Source: Nematostella vectensis (lineage: Eukaryota; Cnidaria; Anthozoa; Actiniaria; Edwardsiidae). From it: a stretch of DNA of 64,000 nucleotides. Under the pieces are notes generated by a model, which was not told where the DNA came from, did no database searches, and saw only the letters and a list, made by a program, of their open reading frames with translations. The position numbers and the translations under genes were made by a program. Positions 1-11,699 of the stretch are shown piece by piece (within the stretch, counting starts at the first letter, position 1; each line of letters begins with the position of its first letter). Location: NCBI RefSeq assembly GCF_932526225.1, contig NC_064038.1, forward strand, positions 8,555,070-8,619,069, written 5' to 3'.

Positions 1-8
1 GTTCTTAC

Positions 9-2894
9 CATTTTCAGTTGGGCCATTAGACGCGGGTGCTGAAGGTCTTGAGCTTAGACGTCCAGCTCGCCCCCGGGTGGGGAATAAGCGACTGAAAGAA
101 AGTAGCACCTTGTAAGGCAGTGTCTCTATGAATGGAATTTATATCAATGGCACTTACCCTCTGCCCCCACCGCGCCCTTTCCTGGGAGGACCGCCTGAAA
201 ATTAAAATATAAACTACATTTTGTGGCAGAACGCTATGGGATTATATGAAAGGGCAGAAAATAATGTTCTTTATTGATAATGATTTATAAACACATAATA
301 TATTGAAGGCTGAATACAAAGAGACAGTCAAAATAAAACTGCATCAATCAAGTTGGACATTTTTTACATGGGGGGGGGAGGGTCCAATGGAAATCTGTTG
401 AAACTGTAAGAATTTGAATAAAAAAAGCCAGAAGACAATTTAGGTGTTCGAAAAGGTTTCAGAAAATTGAAAACCTCAGTAATGGTGTCTGATTTTTTTT
501 CATACTGGAGAATGGAAAAGTATTTTATATTGCAAGATGTTTGAGTCTAGTTAAAAATAAAACAATTAATGAGTGTGGTAAGGTCCCACTTGTAATCTAA
601 CAATAAAACATGCTTAAAATAATTCAAAAAAGATTTACCTCTCCCACCAGGAGCTCTGCGATCTGATGACCTGTCTTCACGTGATCCCCGCCCCCGCCCA
701 TTTTCCACATTCCCATTGTCATCTCGATGATCGGAGTCAAAGCCACTTTTGTCAGAAGACCGGTTTCGCCCTCCCCTTCCCCCTCGTGATGGCCGGGAAG
801 TGGTTCTGCTGCTGGAGCCTGTCTGTGATGTCATGATATTATCAAGACCCTGTGAACTCCCACCTTGGTGCTTCTTCTTACGATTACTCACAATCCATTC
901 ACTCTGAAAGGAGAAAATGAAACACATACTTCTGTAAAAACTGTTTTCTCTTTTTTTACTTTATTAATGTCATGGTTTTAGAAACAAAATCATGGTCTTC
1001 ATTGTTCAGCAGGAGTTCTGTATGCTTCCTTGCATTATGCCTGCATATAGAAGGTTTAATGTGCACTGTACGCAAACTGTGTATACAAAAAACACCAAAA
1101 TAAAATACCTGATCCACTTTTCCTTCAAACAGTGTGTTAATGGCTTGTTCTGTGTCATAGTTGCAGTCATGTAGTGCTACAGAAGCTTCATCTATACTTC
1201 TGCCTGTCATGTCTGCAACCTGGAAATAAAGACGATGTAAAGGTCTGTTTCAGCCCACCTTTTGCCTTCTAGCTATACTGAATTCCCTGCTCCCAAAACA
1301 ATAACCTAAAAGAAAGGCTATCTAGGGTTGTAAAGTACTGTATAAAGTACTCATTACTTGGTCAAAAATCAAAATGTCTTTAAAAGAGTTAGCTATTGCT
1401 AGTGCTTCACAACCCCCCCACCCCCCCCGCAGCCCTGAAAGAACCACCATAATAAAAAAGAGTTGTGGGCAATAAAAACAAGCAAAATTAAGTAGATTAA
1501 AATTAAGATGAGGATGACACTATACTTAAATCAAAGAGGCTAAGTCCAAAATGCAGACCACTGTTGCTATTTTTATCAATACACTGTCCGAACTGATTTA
1601 CATTTAGATAAACCACTGTAATTTCCTGTAAGTTTCCTACAATAAGGATGACATTGTACAAGAATACAGATAGGCAAGGGTCATGTTTTTTGAATTGTAC
1701 CTGCTTGAGCTGATCTTGAATGTGTTTTTGGTCTTCATTGTTCAGCAGTTTGGCATATTGAAGCTGTTCTGCTGTTGGCTAAAACAAAACAAAAAACAAA
1801 GACACAGAGGCTAAAGAAAACTAGGTGACTACAAATGGTAAAACTAGAAAGACTACAGGCAAGCTGTAGAAAAACTAGATGGTCTGCGTAGGCGTGGTGT
1901 AGACAAGGTATGAATCAACACAAGGTTGAAAAGGTATGTTTAACGCCTCTGTGAAACAGATTGGTTGCGCTGACGTTTCAAGCGTTAGCCCTTCCTTTTT
2001 TTTTCTTAGACGAAGGGCTAAGGCTTGAAACGTCAGCGCAACCACTCCGATTCACAGAGCCGTTTGACATACCTTTTCAACCTTGTGTTCATTCATACCT
2101 GCGATCACAAAGGATGATTTTACACAGTACAGTGATTACCCTGTTGATAGGGACACCGCCAGGACTGTTCCAAATAGCAAGGCGTGCCATTCTATCAAGT
2201 GGGCATCCTTAGAGTAGAGCTCCACTGATAAAGTTTGTACTGGCAACATGGAGATATTTTCTAAGCATTAACTTAATTAGAGAAAGGATCAATATAAACA
2301 AATCATTTACACATTTAAGAACATGAAAACATTTCAGAGAAAATTGGTTTAAAACCATAGAAAAAGTTATGAAGATATTTTTTACTGTAGCAAGGATTCG
2401 AGGGACAAACTCTATTTGTCACAAAAGTATTCTCTCTTTATTTTACAACCTGGATGATTTGAAGCAAGACATGTCAAAGATCAATCTGTAAATTCTCCTT
2501 ACCAAATCCTTTTTTTTTTTGTATAGTGACAAGAAGGTCAAGATGTTATAGCGTTCTTTGTTGCGAGCATAAAAAAAAACATTTCTTGTCTGGGAACAAC
2601 ACATAGCCAGTCATACCACCAATTCCCTTGGTGTGTGCAGTCAAATGGCTTATGATTTGACAGTGAAAACAGGAAAGCTACCAATCAGTTTAGACAGTCA
2701 ATTAACTACGTGCTATTCCCAAACAAGGAAAGGATTCTTTATTTACCAAGGTCGCGCAACAGCGAATTTGACAATAACAAAGAAAAGGGTAAATGAACAA
2801 ATTGAAGTGCTCTTGTAATTACCTTTTTTGTGTGTGATTGGTCTGTCTGTGGTATGTAGTGCATGTTTTGAGCTGCCTGTGTCCCACCCTTCAT
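9..2894 (-). CDS. UBAP2L: UBAP2/UBAP2L (Lingerer)-like protein, 5' part (partial)
   Basis: Six exons join in phase: 2823-2894, 1701-1778, 1109-1219, 639-903, 158-194 and 9-91. The last ends at a GT donor at the window edge, so only the first 215 codons are visible. The start ATG lies in a 5' exon whose acceptor is at about 2942. Residues 25-87 match the UBA-type domain of vertebrate UBAP2L and fly Lingerer, including ALHDCN and AINTLFEG. A WxxxxRKKK segment follows, then Arg/Gly-rich sequence with GGRGGR and RGRGS blocks, as in the family's RGG region. Known relatives are cytoplasmic RNA-binding proteins of stress granules and translation control; that role here is inferred. The Pro/Ser/Gln-rich C-terminal half is missing because the gene runs off the left edge. 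UBAP2 versus UBAP2L cannot be separated; a pre-duplication orthologue is likely. Confidence 0.88.
1907..2100. mobile_element. Foldback MITE-like element in UBAP2L intron 1
   Basis: The left arm (1907 to about 1990) is almost the reverse complement of the right arm (about 2010 to 2100), with only a T-rich loop between. Shared blocks include ggttgaaaaggtatg and ggttgcgctgacgtttcaag. The arms differ at scattered positions, so the insertion is old. No target duplication is evident and there is no coding capacity. Confidence 0.75.
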
Positions 2895-5107
2895 AGTTGA
2901 AACTTTTTACAGATTATGGTACAAGCTATGTACAAGGTTCCTGCAATATAATAACAAGCAGATTAGTGTTGTTCCAAGTAAAAAAAGTAGGAGGAGATGA
3001 GAAGAGGGCATCTAGCCATGAACTGCTGTCCACTTCAATGCTTACTGCAGTTTCAAAATATTACTGAATTGAATACATGAACTTGCAAACCATCTCGACA
3101 TCAAAACACAGGAAAAAATCACGCATCAGTTAACAAATTAACAAAATTTCAAAGGGGCAGGCTTCCACACCACATAGGTGGCTCAGGTGATACATGCTTC
3201 ATCTCTGGACCACATCAAGAAGTCTACTTGCAAAATTTAGCTGACAACTTACTGAAACCATTATGGAAGAAGGCGATATGCTGAGAAAATATAAAAACAT
3301 ATCTTAGAGTGTGATTGTTAAGCACGATGAAGTCCCACAGCAACCACGCAGTTGTTAGAATTCAGGCTCTAATGGTTGATTCAGCACAGTTTATACGAGA
3401 AATGTCAGATGCTATCATCACTCCTGCCAACTATGCACAGCTAATAAATGTCAACATAACTAACAACAAATTAACTTCTGCAAGCCGATTCAAATGGAAT
3501 AATCACAAAAAGAAACCTGCATAACACGAAGAAAAACACAATTGTCATTTTATAATACCTCTGTTAAGAGTATTTTGGTGCTAGATGTATTTGCACTTTC
3601 TAGTAGATAATACTCTGTTTTAAACTCTATGAATAACCACTCTCGTACCACAACTCTTACCAACCTGGTTCCCTATGGAGCTTTGATTGTATTATTTTAT
3701 TTTTCCTCAAAGCTATGTTAATCACTGAGGAAGTGATGCAAACTTATCTCAAAACAAAACCAACAAAAACCTCCTGGCTGTTTTTGCAAGATGTAGCCAT
3801 TTTTGTATTGCTCTTATATTCATTTTTTTAAGAAAAATACAATGAAAGCATCCAAACAATAAAGCATGAAACCAAATAGATCAGTGTTTACAAATAAATA
3901 TGAGATAAATTACTAATAATCAATTTAATCTGTGTTTCACTTAGTAAGAAAAATTACTTTACAGTATAGTAGGCATACAACTCAGTTCAAACTAATTAAT
4001 ATGGAAACTTGAAAGGATCCTATCCGCAGCATGATTACCAGTTAACAAGTCTGTATGGTAAATAAAGAAATATGTATTGACATCCAAATAGGCATCACAC
4101 ACTTGAAGAAAATGTTAGAATCCTATTGTTTTTACGATTTTATTTCTGATAAAACGCTGTTTGGGCTTAGATTCAGGATTTGACATGATTTGTTTTTGGC
4201 AGGTTGGGACATGTGCCTATTCACGCATGCCACTTATAACCTCGAAACACAGACGACCAGCGGAAGTTTAGCTCTAATGGAAAATAAAATCCTATTTCAC
4301 AGCATACAAGGAAGCTTTGCGTTTGAAATTGCATTTTCTTAGCAATCGGAGATTGCCTCTACTTATCATTCAAAACGATATGCCTCGTGGCAAGACGGTA
4401 AAATTGCTTAAGGATATATAGACTGAGGAGTCATGAAAATATTAGAAAAATCTGCAAATTACGAGTAATTTAAGTCATGTAGTGTTTTATTCCAAAGGAT
4501 TTCTTCAGATAGACTAAATAAAAAGGCGATAACTCGGACGCTAAAACTTGACAACTGTCGATTATGAGTCATATCCACAAATGGCGAATACGAAACATTC
4601 ACGATACACTAACAAACAATCGTCTATGTACACTGAAAATCGTATCTAGTTTGCCATTCGGAACGGTTCTACAATAAGGAAAGTAAAAGTGCTTTAGCGA
4701 TCAAAAATCATAGAGATAACATTCACAGTTTTACCGGTCGTTTGACTAATTTTGAGTTTTAAGTTCTCCATATTATAGCAGTCAAAATGTATAGACATCA
4801 GTGCTATATGCCTGGATATAAAAGTCTCGATCTATTTTATGATACCTTAAACTTTAATGGTTTCAGAAAAAAACCAAAGCAAAGCACTGTAACGACACAA
4901 AACACTTGTGGTTAACACAATCATAGAATTCATCAAGATAGACAGAACTGAACTCTCACAAACACACGAAAACTTTACTTTCGAGTTTTAGCGATAGCAA
5001 ATTTTCAGGCTGTGTTTCGCTCTCGTTTGAAGTCCATGAGGTTTTATGGTACTCACAGAAGTCCAGATTATTTCCTGAGCGGTGGATATAGTCAGAAGCC
5101 GGGGAAT

Positions 5108-5230
5108 ACTTACGTATATTTGAGCAGAAAAGACGAAATATTGAGCTTTATCACAGCATAAACGCATGTGAGCACAATACGCGTTGAGCGAATATGGCGG
5201 TCACGTGCCAAAAATGGCGCGCTGCGCGCG
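5108..5230 (-). promoter_or_regulatory. Probable promoter and noncoding first exon of the UBAP2L-like gene
   Basis: A consensus donor (gtaagt, minus strand, 5108-5113) faces the untranslated acceptor near 2942, suggesting a noncoding first exon just above 5114. Around 5190-5230 the otherwise AT-rich sequence becomes CpG-rich, with a CACGTG E-box (5202-5207) and two ATGGCG cores (5194, 5214) resembling YY1 sites. The first exon and start site are inferred, without transcript support. Confidence 0.35.
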
Positions 5231-5816
5231 GAAAACTGGGATCTAGTGCAAGCCCCTCGCGGCCCTTGCACCACAGGAAGACAAATTCATATGCTATGGG
5301 AATCCCCAAGCCAAATTTGTACCATTTGCGCTACCAAAGAATATTCCTATGCGCTACTCCTAATTCAAAATTGTTTATAAATACATCCTTCCTTCCCTGT
5401 TTATTAAAAATCTCCTAGTCAAGAAATGAGAATGAGGCATGGCCTTGACATGAGAGAACTCTTTTTAGGAATCTACCCCACCACCTCTCCAATTACAATT
5501 GGCACAGTGGCTTGGTCTTGGCAAGTACCAACGGACAAATACCAAGACTTGCATTAACCAAAGCAAATTCAAATAACAACAAGTTCAGTAAGTTATTCTG
5601 TCCTCTAGTCCTGACAAATACCATCCTTTTTCCGAGATACCTATAACTGTGCGCTGCTTCCCCCTCAAAACCTGGGTATACGACTTTCGCCACTCAGATG
5701 GGGGCTGGGGGTCTTAAGCCCGTTTTTTTAAACATTGTTTGTAATTAAGCCCCCTTCATCTAATGCATCAGGACATAATGATAGTGGAACCATATAGTGA
5801 TAACATGCAGCAAGCC

Positions 5817-5978
5817 TAGCCTCGTCCCTAGGCTTCTCGGCCGGCCTGTCACGCTCGGCCTGGCTATGACATCACAGGCACTTGCTGAGTCTGCATAAAT
5901 ATGCCATTGGAAAGTTTGGGTCTGCATGCAAAGCATCATTGAGCTGATAGCAAGGGAGTAGCCTGGGGACAAGGCTAT
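5817..5978. mobile_element. hAT-like MITE with 8-bp target duplication
   Basis: The left end (tagcctcgtccctaggct) and the reverse complement of the right end (tagccttgtccccaggct) form imperfect terminal inverted repeats. The 162-bp element is flanked on both sides by AGCAAGCC (5809-5816 and 5979-5986). An 8-bp duplication is the hallmark of hAT transposases. No ORF, so non-autonomous. Confidence 0.75.
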
Positions 5979-6324
5979 AGCAAGCCCTCTATGCAGTCAG
6001 TCATAACATGCAGCAAGCCCTCTATCTCCCACCACATTGCACTTCTTTTCATGCCTTTATGTCTTTGGCAGGATGCTTGGATATTAAGGGCGGTGTGACA
6101 AAATTGGGTGCATAGATTATTATTCGAAGGCTCCTAGCCAACAAGTTGGTGTGCAATGGCCATGGTAATGCTCGTCACACTCTGATACAGTAACAAACAC
6201 GATGGACTTTTTAAACTTTTATGGCATGAAGGATGTATTTACAGAAAATCTTTAAATCTTAGGTATTTATGTAAACCAGAAACAAAGTAACATATCATTA
6301 CAAGGAAACACAAAAACAGTCAGA

Positions 6325-7772
6325 TTATTTTGTTGAGACTCGTGTATGCTTGTTCCATGAGAAGTTTGCCCCATACGACTTGTGCCGTATAATTTTTTCA
6401 TGAGCTTCGTCAACTTCATAGTTAAATCCTGAAAAAAAAAACAATCACCATTTGTTTGTAATTAATTAAAGGTGTGTTTGACTGTCTCTCTTCCTGAAAA
6501 AAAAATGAAATTTGGAAAAAAAATTGAAAACTCTGTTCGATCGACTTCAATTCATAGATGCACTAAGAAACATTTCTACTTGTAATAAAATGCAGAGAAA
6601 TTCTGACTCTTGTAAATCATATAAATAAGAAAGTGTGGGACCTAATTTTAAAAAGATGAAAGATGAAAAGAAGTAAAACAAAGAAATTGGTGCAACACAA
6701 GCATAAATGGAAAGAGGAAATGCAGGCTACAACAGTGATCTGATAACTCATTTTTGATAAAAAAATCTAAATCCTGTGGCAGCAATTTCTTATCCTACAG
6801 GCAAACAGAATAAGTGAGGAAAGTGATAAATCATGGGTTCATGTTAATAACCAACCTTGTTTCTCTGCATATATAATGGCCTCCTCCTTTGACCCAAATT
6901 CCAGGGAGGTGTTTGAGAGAGGATCACCACTAAAACATATTAGAATATGTCAAACATCAATATTTCCTACTTTGAACTGACCCACGTTGTCAACGTTACT
7001 GAGAACTGCCATGGCAGTCTGGGTTCGAAGTGACTTAATAGAATAGGAATATTGATAAGGGGAAATGTACAAGTGACTGCGATGGCAGTCCATACTCATT
7101 GCAGAACCACAGACCGCGGTGGCAATGTTTTGGATTTACAAATTGAGTGGATGGGTATTCTGCAGTTTATCCTCCTATTCCCGTGCTAATACACTAAACC
7201 ACGAATCGCGATTCGCGGTTAGTGTATCTATTCTAGAATAGATTTCGTCGCCTCCAAAAATAAGAATCTCTTTTAGCGGAAGGTCGACTGCCCAGGGTCA
7301 CTATTTCAAAACATATTACAAGGGTAAGACCTACGTTGAAGCCCATCCCATTAAAGGGTTCTCCCATCTCTCCATCGTGTCGAATTCCAAACGCCACGAC
7401 TGAAAGCTCTGTGTACCCGACTGCATTGCATTGCGCGCTGGCTTGAAAATACGAACGGTGCGATTCTTCAAGTGCCATTCGGGAATGCCAGTTAATGGAG
7501 CAATACCAACCTATGAAAGGAAAACAACTCAAATGTTTAACTTACCTATAAAATCCAGAATAAAGAAAATCATTGGTTTTAACGAATGCATCATTGTAAA
7601 AACATTACAATTACAATACCTCTTCGCGTTCTTTAGCAGCATCAACAGCTGAATCGCCTTTGTGGATAATTTCCTGACCGGAACGACCAGAAAACCAAGC
7701 TAATCGGAGGCAGAGGGGGCGCAAAGCAAGCCTCAAACCCGGACTACCGAGACGAGATAGTGACGCCGCCAT
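6325..7772 (-). CDS. NDUFS4: NADH dehydrogenase (ubiquinone) iron-sulfur protein 4, mitochondrial
   Basis: Four exons join in phase to a 168-aa protein: 7620-7772, 7335-7510, 6856-6929 and 6325-6428 (human NDUFS4 is 175 aa). Residues 1 to about 35 are rich in Arg, Leu and Ser and lack acids, as expected for a mitochondrial presequence. The core carries family hallmarks: [29 protein letters not shown] and the C-terminal [18 protein letters not shown]. The protein is an accessory subunit of the matrix arm of respiratory complex I, needed for stable attachment of the NADH-oxidising module. The ATG lies in a near-perfect TISU-type context (7765-7776), which suggests a very short 5' UTR. Nothing looks broken. 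Confidence 0.96.
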
Positions 7773-7776
7773 TTTG
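7765..7776 (-). promoter_or_regulatory. TISU/YY1-like element over the NDUFS4 start codon
   Basis: The minus strand reads caaaATGGCGGC, 11 of 12 positions of the vertebrate TISU consensus SAASATGGCGGC (position -1 is A, not S). In vertebrates this element acts both as a YY1 site and as a translation initiator for very short 5' UTRs. Function here is inferred. Confidence 0.5.
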
Positions 7777-8174
7777 AGAAGTGTGATGTGAGCGCGCGCA
7801 GAGGACCCTGGGTGACCACAGGGGACCCATGCTAGTGGCTAACAACCGGGCTGATTCTGAGCTGTGTGCAGTGCTGTAAAATAATCAAATTAAATCAAAT
7901 ATTCGGATATATTTATAGTATAGTAGTTTGTGGTGTTTTTGTTACGCGATTTGGGGTCAGATTAAAAAAAATCTCGTTCCCTTGTAGTGAAAATGATCAT
8001 TTTCTTCGGGGGCACTTTTTTAGAGCCGAGAATTTGACCCCAAATGCCATAATGATTCGTCTGGTGCGCTTATTTAATCTTTAGGATCTTGGGGGGAGGG
8101 GCGCTCATTGGAAAGGGGGCACTTATTGCGGAGGGGGCACGCATCAGGCTTAGCCTGAGTATCAGGCTAGCTCA

Positions 8175-8325
8175 GGGTGCGCACACATCCCGCTCCCCAC
8201 CCCCACCCCTTGGCGGCCAAAAAGTGGGTCATTAGTTCTTATACAGGAATCTTCAAGTACTATGCTTTTTCTACCTATGACTGCGCACCCCCCACCCCCT
8301 CGGGCAATCCTGGGTACGCGCCTGG
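8175..8325 (-). repeat. Dispersed repeat, 'gcgtacccaggattg' family, copy 1
   Basis: On the minus strand it runs from ggcgcgtacccaggattg through tgcgcagtcatagg and atgacccactttttggccgc to a g/c-rich end with gtgtgcgcac. The same block order recurs at 16036-16470 (interrupted) and at 61565-61697 (opposite orientation). Shorter relatives of the first motif occur near 29525, 34037, 57828 and 58145. Type of element unknown. Confidence 0.65.
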
Positions 8326-8347
8326 AAATAGCAGCTACTGAATCAGC

Positions 8348-8470
8348 CATCCACGGGGACCCAGGGCGTCGCGGAGATCGGGCACACAGGGAGCGCGCGA
8401 GAAAAAAAGAGCACTGCCAGTGCTCCCCCTGTGTGCCCGATCTCAGCGACGCCCTGGGTCCCCGTGGATG
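8348..8470. repeat. Strong G/C-rich foldback
   Basis: Arms 8348-8391 and 8427-8470 are near-perfect reverse complements, 44 bp each, containing ggggacccagggcgtcg and gatcgggcacacaggg. They are separated by 35 bp of purine-rich loop. No flanking duplication was found. Probably a MITE relic; a strong hairpin if transcribed. Confidence 0.7.
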
Positions 8471-8936
8471 TCAACAAGCAAGTAGGGGAGAAATAGGGAA
8501 CTTGCGCTAAGAGATCACGTTACCTTTCTGGGTGGCAAGTCCAAAACAAAGTAATCAAACAAAAAAAATCAGAAATTACTTACTTTAATCCACAATTACT
8601 GCGCCCATTCGACAAGAGAATGACGGAAAAATAAAATCTTTTAATGAAACTAAACTCTTTCTGGCAGAAAAGAATTCTAGCATTTCTGGTAAGTGCTAAA
8701 TAAGTTGCTTTTTGTTGCTATTTTTGTTGTTATTTTGCCCCTAAAAGCCACGAGCACGCGCTAGTTTTCACCCAAACAGTCATTTAGGGACCAGAGGTTA
8801 GAAGAGTTTGAAAGCTTATGGTACAATTTGATTCGGATATGTTTTTTATTGTCTTCACATTTTACATCGCTGTCATAAAAGCAAATGTGCGTCGCTAAAA
8901 ATCATATAACGTTGTTCACGTCGACGGTTCTGCACC

Positions 8937-8964
8937 AAGAGACCATGATGTATCATGGTCTCTT
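8937..8964. repeat. Perfect 13-bp hairpin
   Basis: aagagaccatgat - gt - atcatggtctctt. No T-tract and no known function; may be the relic of a foldback element. Confidence 0.5.
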
Positions 8965-9372
8965 GTCTGCACTTATTTTGATATAACAGTTCTCAAATAA
9001 ACCTATAAAAACTAAGTGCAATTATTTACAAATAATCTAAAACAACCGACGGTGATCGCCGCCGCCGACGGTGATCGAGCCATCTACATCTACATTTTTA
9101 ATCCACAAATAGGGGTTGCCATCACTGTGGATATAAACCAATAAAGCCATATCGTATCTTCATCGAACAACTGTCGTACCATCGGCTAAGTTTCGTCCCA
9201 CGTTATAGACACGATCCGGGAAAAAGTCATCGGCATATTGAAACACGTATGATCACCTGTAAACTTTTCAAACTTGTCCATAGTTGCCTCATATATGCGA
9301 TGATTATCTTAAGAAATCTGTCTTTAGAATTACTTTTTGTCTAATCAACCCAACCACTCGTCCCTTGTGTCG

Positions 9373-9603
9373 TTATCTTCTGTGCAGGAGGATTATGGGT
9401 AAAATGGTAATCATAGCAACCAGAAGCCAATTCAGTGTTAACAAGGTCGCCGTGCTCTTGGCAGGATCGACTGACAGTTCTGTTTCCTCGGGTATCGGCG
9501 CGAGCGCAACCAAGGCTGCGGTGATGTTGTGTTTTGCTTGGACCACTTTGGAAAATACCAGTGTGAAAGCCGCCAGCAACGCTAGCAAATGGTGCTGTAT
9601 CAT
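9373..9603 (-). CDS. Small putative membrane or secreted protein (76 aa)
   Basis: Not recognised. From the ATG at 9603 the 76-aa ORF starts with a signal-peptide-like hydrophobic stretch (residues 1-23, ending VVQA). A short polar stretch follows with an NIT glycosylation sequon (residues 26-28) and several acids. A second hydrophobic segment (about residues 51-72) precedes a terminal HRR. This fits a tiny type I membrane protein. The frame stays open upstream to an acceptor-like tttgcag near 9637, so it may be the last coding exon of a longer gene. No database relative comes to mind, and the opposite strand also carries a long ORF. It could be fortuitous. Confidence 0.35.
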   Translation of the reverse strand: MIQHHLLALLAAFTLVFSKVVQAKHNITAALVALAPIPEETELSVDPAKSTATLLTLNWLLVAMITILPIILLHRR

Positions 9604-11699
9604 CACAAAAGCTACAAAAATGGAAAAAAAACTCTGCAAATTAGTCCATTATATATTGCCATAAAATGATTATGGAAAGAAACAATTAAATAATCGAGTG
9701 ATCGGAACTAGAACAAAAAGTGCGTGCAAAAATACTTTTCAATTATTACTCAACCTCTCTCAATTTGCCTCTGTTTTATTAGGAACCGGAATCGTACTAT
9801 ATGCTTAATGTAATAAAAACAGGTCACTAGTATCCATGGAAACCTGTGTAGCGTAACCACCTTAGAACTGCCACATGCTAGCGGTGTTTTAATGGCGGGT
9901 AAGAAATCAGTTTCGTTAGAATAAAAAGAAACAAAACTTAGAAATGGCAGAGAAATATTATCTGAAAATGTTAACTAGACACGTGACAAGATTTTGGTGA
10001 AAATCCATTCACCAGGCGAGAGAAGGCTCTCGTGTGAATACGAAAGTGACCAAATTGTAGCTGATTTCGTTTCTTGATTTCATGTTGTGATTACGCGCCA
10101 AAAAAGGTTTTTTTGTCTGTATCACTGGAAGAATTGCAACAGAACAGGTTTTGGTAACTTACTTTGTGTTGCACTTGAATGGCGCCTCGATAATGTTTTT
10201 TTCTCCGGTTTCTCTGTAACTTTTCGTCAATCAAATGAACGCTATACGATGTCCTCGCACCATGAGATCAAGCGAACTGCATAATTTACTCGTTTCATAA
10301 CAAATCAGCCAATCAACGCTCTCTGTTTCGCGCAATTTTGACTTCTCAATAGTGCTTCTTTCAAGCGTTTTAGTGACATCATTTTGGAATGATACTTTTA
10401 GCATTAGGTCATGTGCATTTGAAATGAAGCTTTCCTTGTTGAGACTATTCCACCTGTTAAAGAACATCATACCCCAACGAACACAGCACCTTACAAGGTC
10501 ACGGATTTATGGCCGGTTTTTGTAAACAAACATGAAGGAAAAACTGGTCTGCTTGAACCAACCATAACAAAGAATTAGAGCTTGCCAAGAAGTGGTTTGA
10601 GGCTCCAGATTGGTAAATAGAACAAACAATCGCGATGTTGGTAGACCTCGAGGATTTGCACCGATAGAAACAAATTGACAAGAAGGTAAAGACATTGCCA
10701 CTGCAATAAAATGATTAAACTTATAGTTTTAACTGACCTGTAATATAGATGATGCCTAGTGTGACGCAGCTCGTTTTTTTTTTGTTCGGTTTTCGAACGC
10801 GCGGGAAGGCTCACTGTACCCGAGGGTGCGCACCCCACTCCTTCCAATGAGCGGCTTGCAGATTGGTCATTCTTCAACTTCTTCGCGCTTAGATTTTTTG
10901 TAAGCCAATCAGTGTCAGCGTCTCCGATGAGCAGCAAGACAAAGACTTACTTCAATATCTAGGGCTCTTGTACAGTTTTCGTAATGAAGTTGCTATATGA
11001 TTGCCAAACAATTTTATCACGTAATGTGCTTTTCGCGAAAACACGGATGAAATTCAAATCATTACGTGCTGTACTATTGATTTTTATTAGGCTATTGTCT
11101 TGGAAGAATTATTCATGTATGACGTTATAGTCATACACTTCCTTGACATCAGTCAATGTCTGATATGCAAAGTGCGGAACTAATACCACATGCCTTTGCT
11201 GCTCTAAAAGTAAATGTGTTACGGCTGATGCAAAGATGGTAATGAGCCTTTGAACTGTAGCAATGGACGTGAGAGTTTTCCGTGGTCTTTTCCTTCAGAG
11301 TGTCTTCCAGCACAACTCTTTGCGGCGCGCGTGTGAAGCCGAGGTCAGGGGATATCTTAAAAAGAAAGCATTATGCACAGATGCTAAAGCGCTGACCAGA
11401 GACAAAGATCATAGCTATCCATACAATGTAAGCTACCTTGCGCCACGTGAAGCAAGCGTGATGCACATAGTGTAAGCAATATGTTTCGCATGCGCGTGAT
11501 GCTCACTTGAAACACATACCAAAACCGTCAGAGGCTGATGGCGGTGAAAGAGGAAAAATGAGGTAGCGCGTATGTGTAATGTGGTGAACAAGGGCACTTT
11601 TCGAGTCTCCATTGAATATAGGTGAACACTTTTCATATTATTATACTACACAATGCCCATAGGCCGATGTGGTCCCTCTGGGATCGGATGCCTTGGTGT

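Larger units (their letters stand above)
2942..6324. other. UBAP2L 5' intron and intergenic region, no gene seen
   Basis: AT-rich sequence upstream of the UBAP2L start codon, followed by the promoter-like stretch near 5.2 kb and the space to the NDUFS4 stop codon. Only short ORFs without protein character occur (for example 3315-3524). The recognisable content is the hAT-like MITE at 5817-5978. A short direct repeat of gcaagccctctat lies at about 5980 and 6014, just right of it. Confidence 0.6.
7773..9372. other. Repeat-rich intergenic region between NDUFS4 and a small membrane ORF
   Basis: Contains a copy of a dispersed repeat family (8175-8325), a G/C-rich foldback (8348-8470) and a perfect 13-bp hairpin with a 2-nt loop (8937-8964). 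The ORFs across 8162-8510 come from these repeats. No conserved gene is seen. Confidence 0.6.

Noticed and set aside
9284-9664. Plus-strand 126-aa ORF
   Set aside because: Low-complexity Ser/Ala-rich product without family; the opposite-strand ORF has better membrane-protein character, so this is likely its shadow.
10575-10937. 120-aa minus-strand ORF
   Set aside because: Starts at a non-ATG codon; overlapping shorter ORFs in other frames and no domain.
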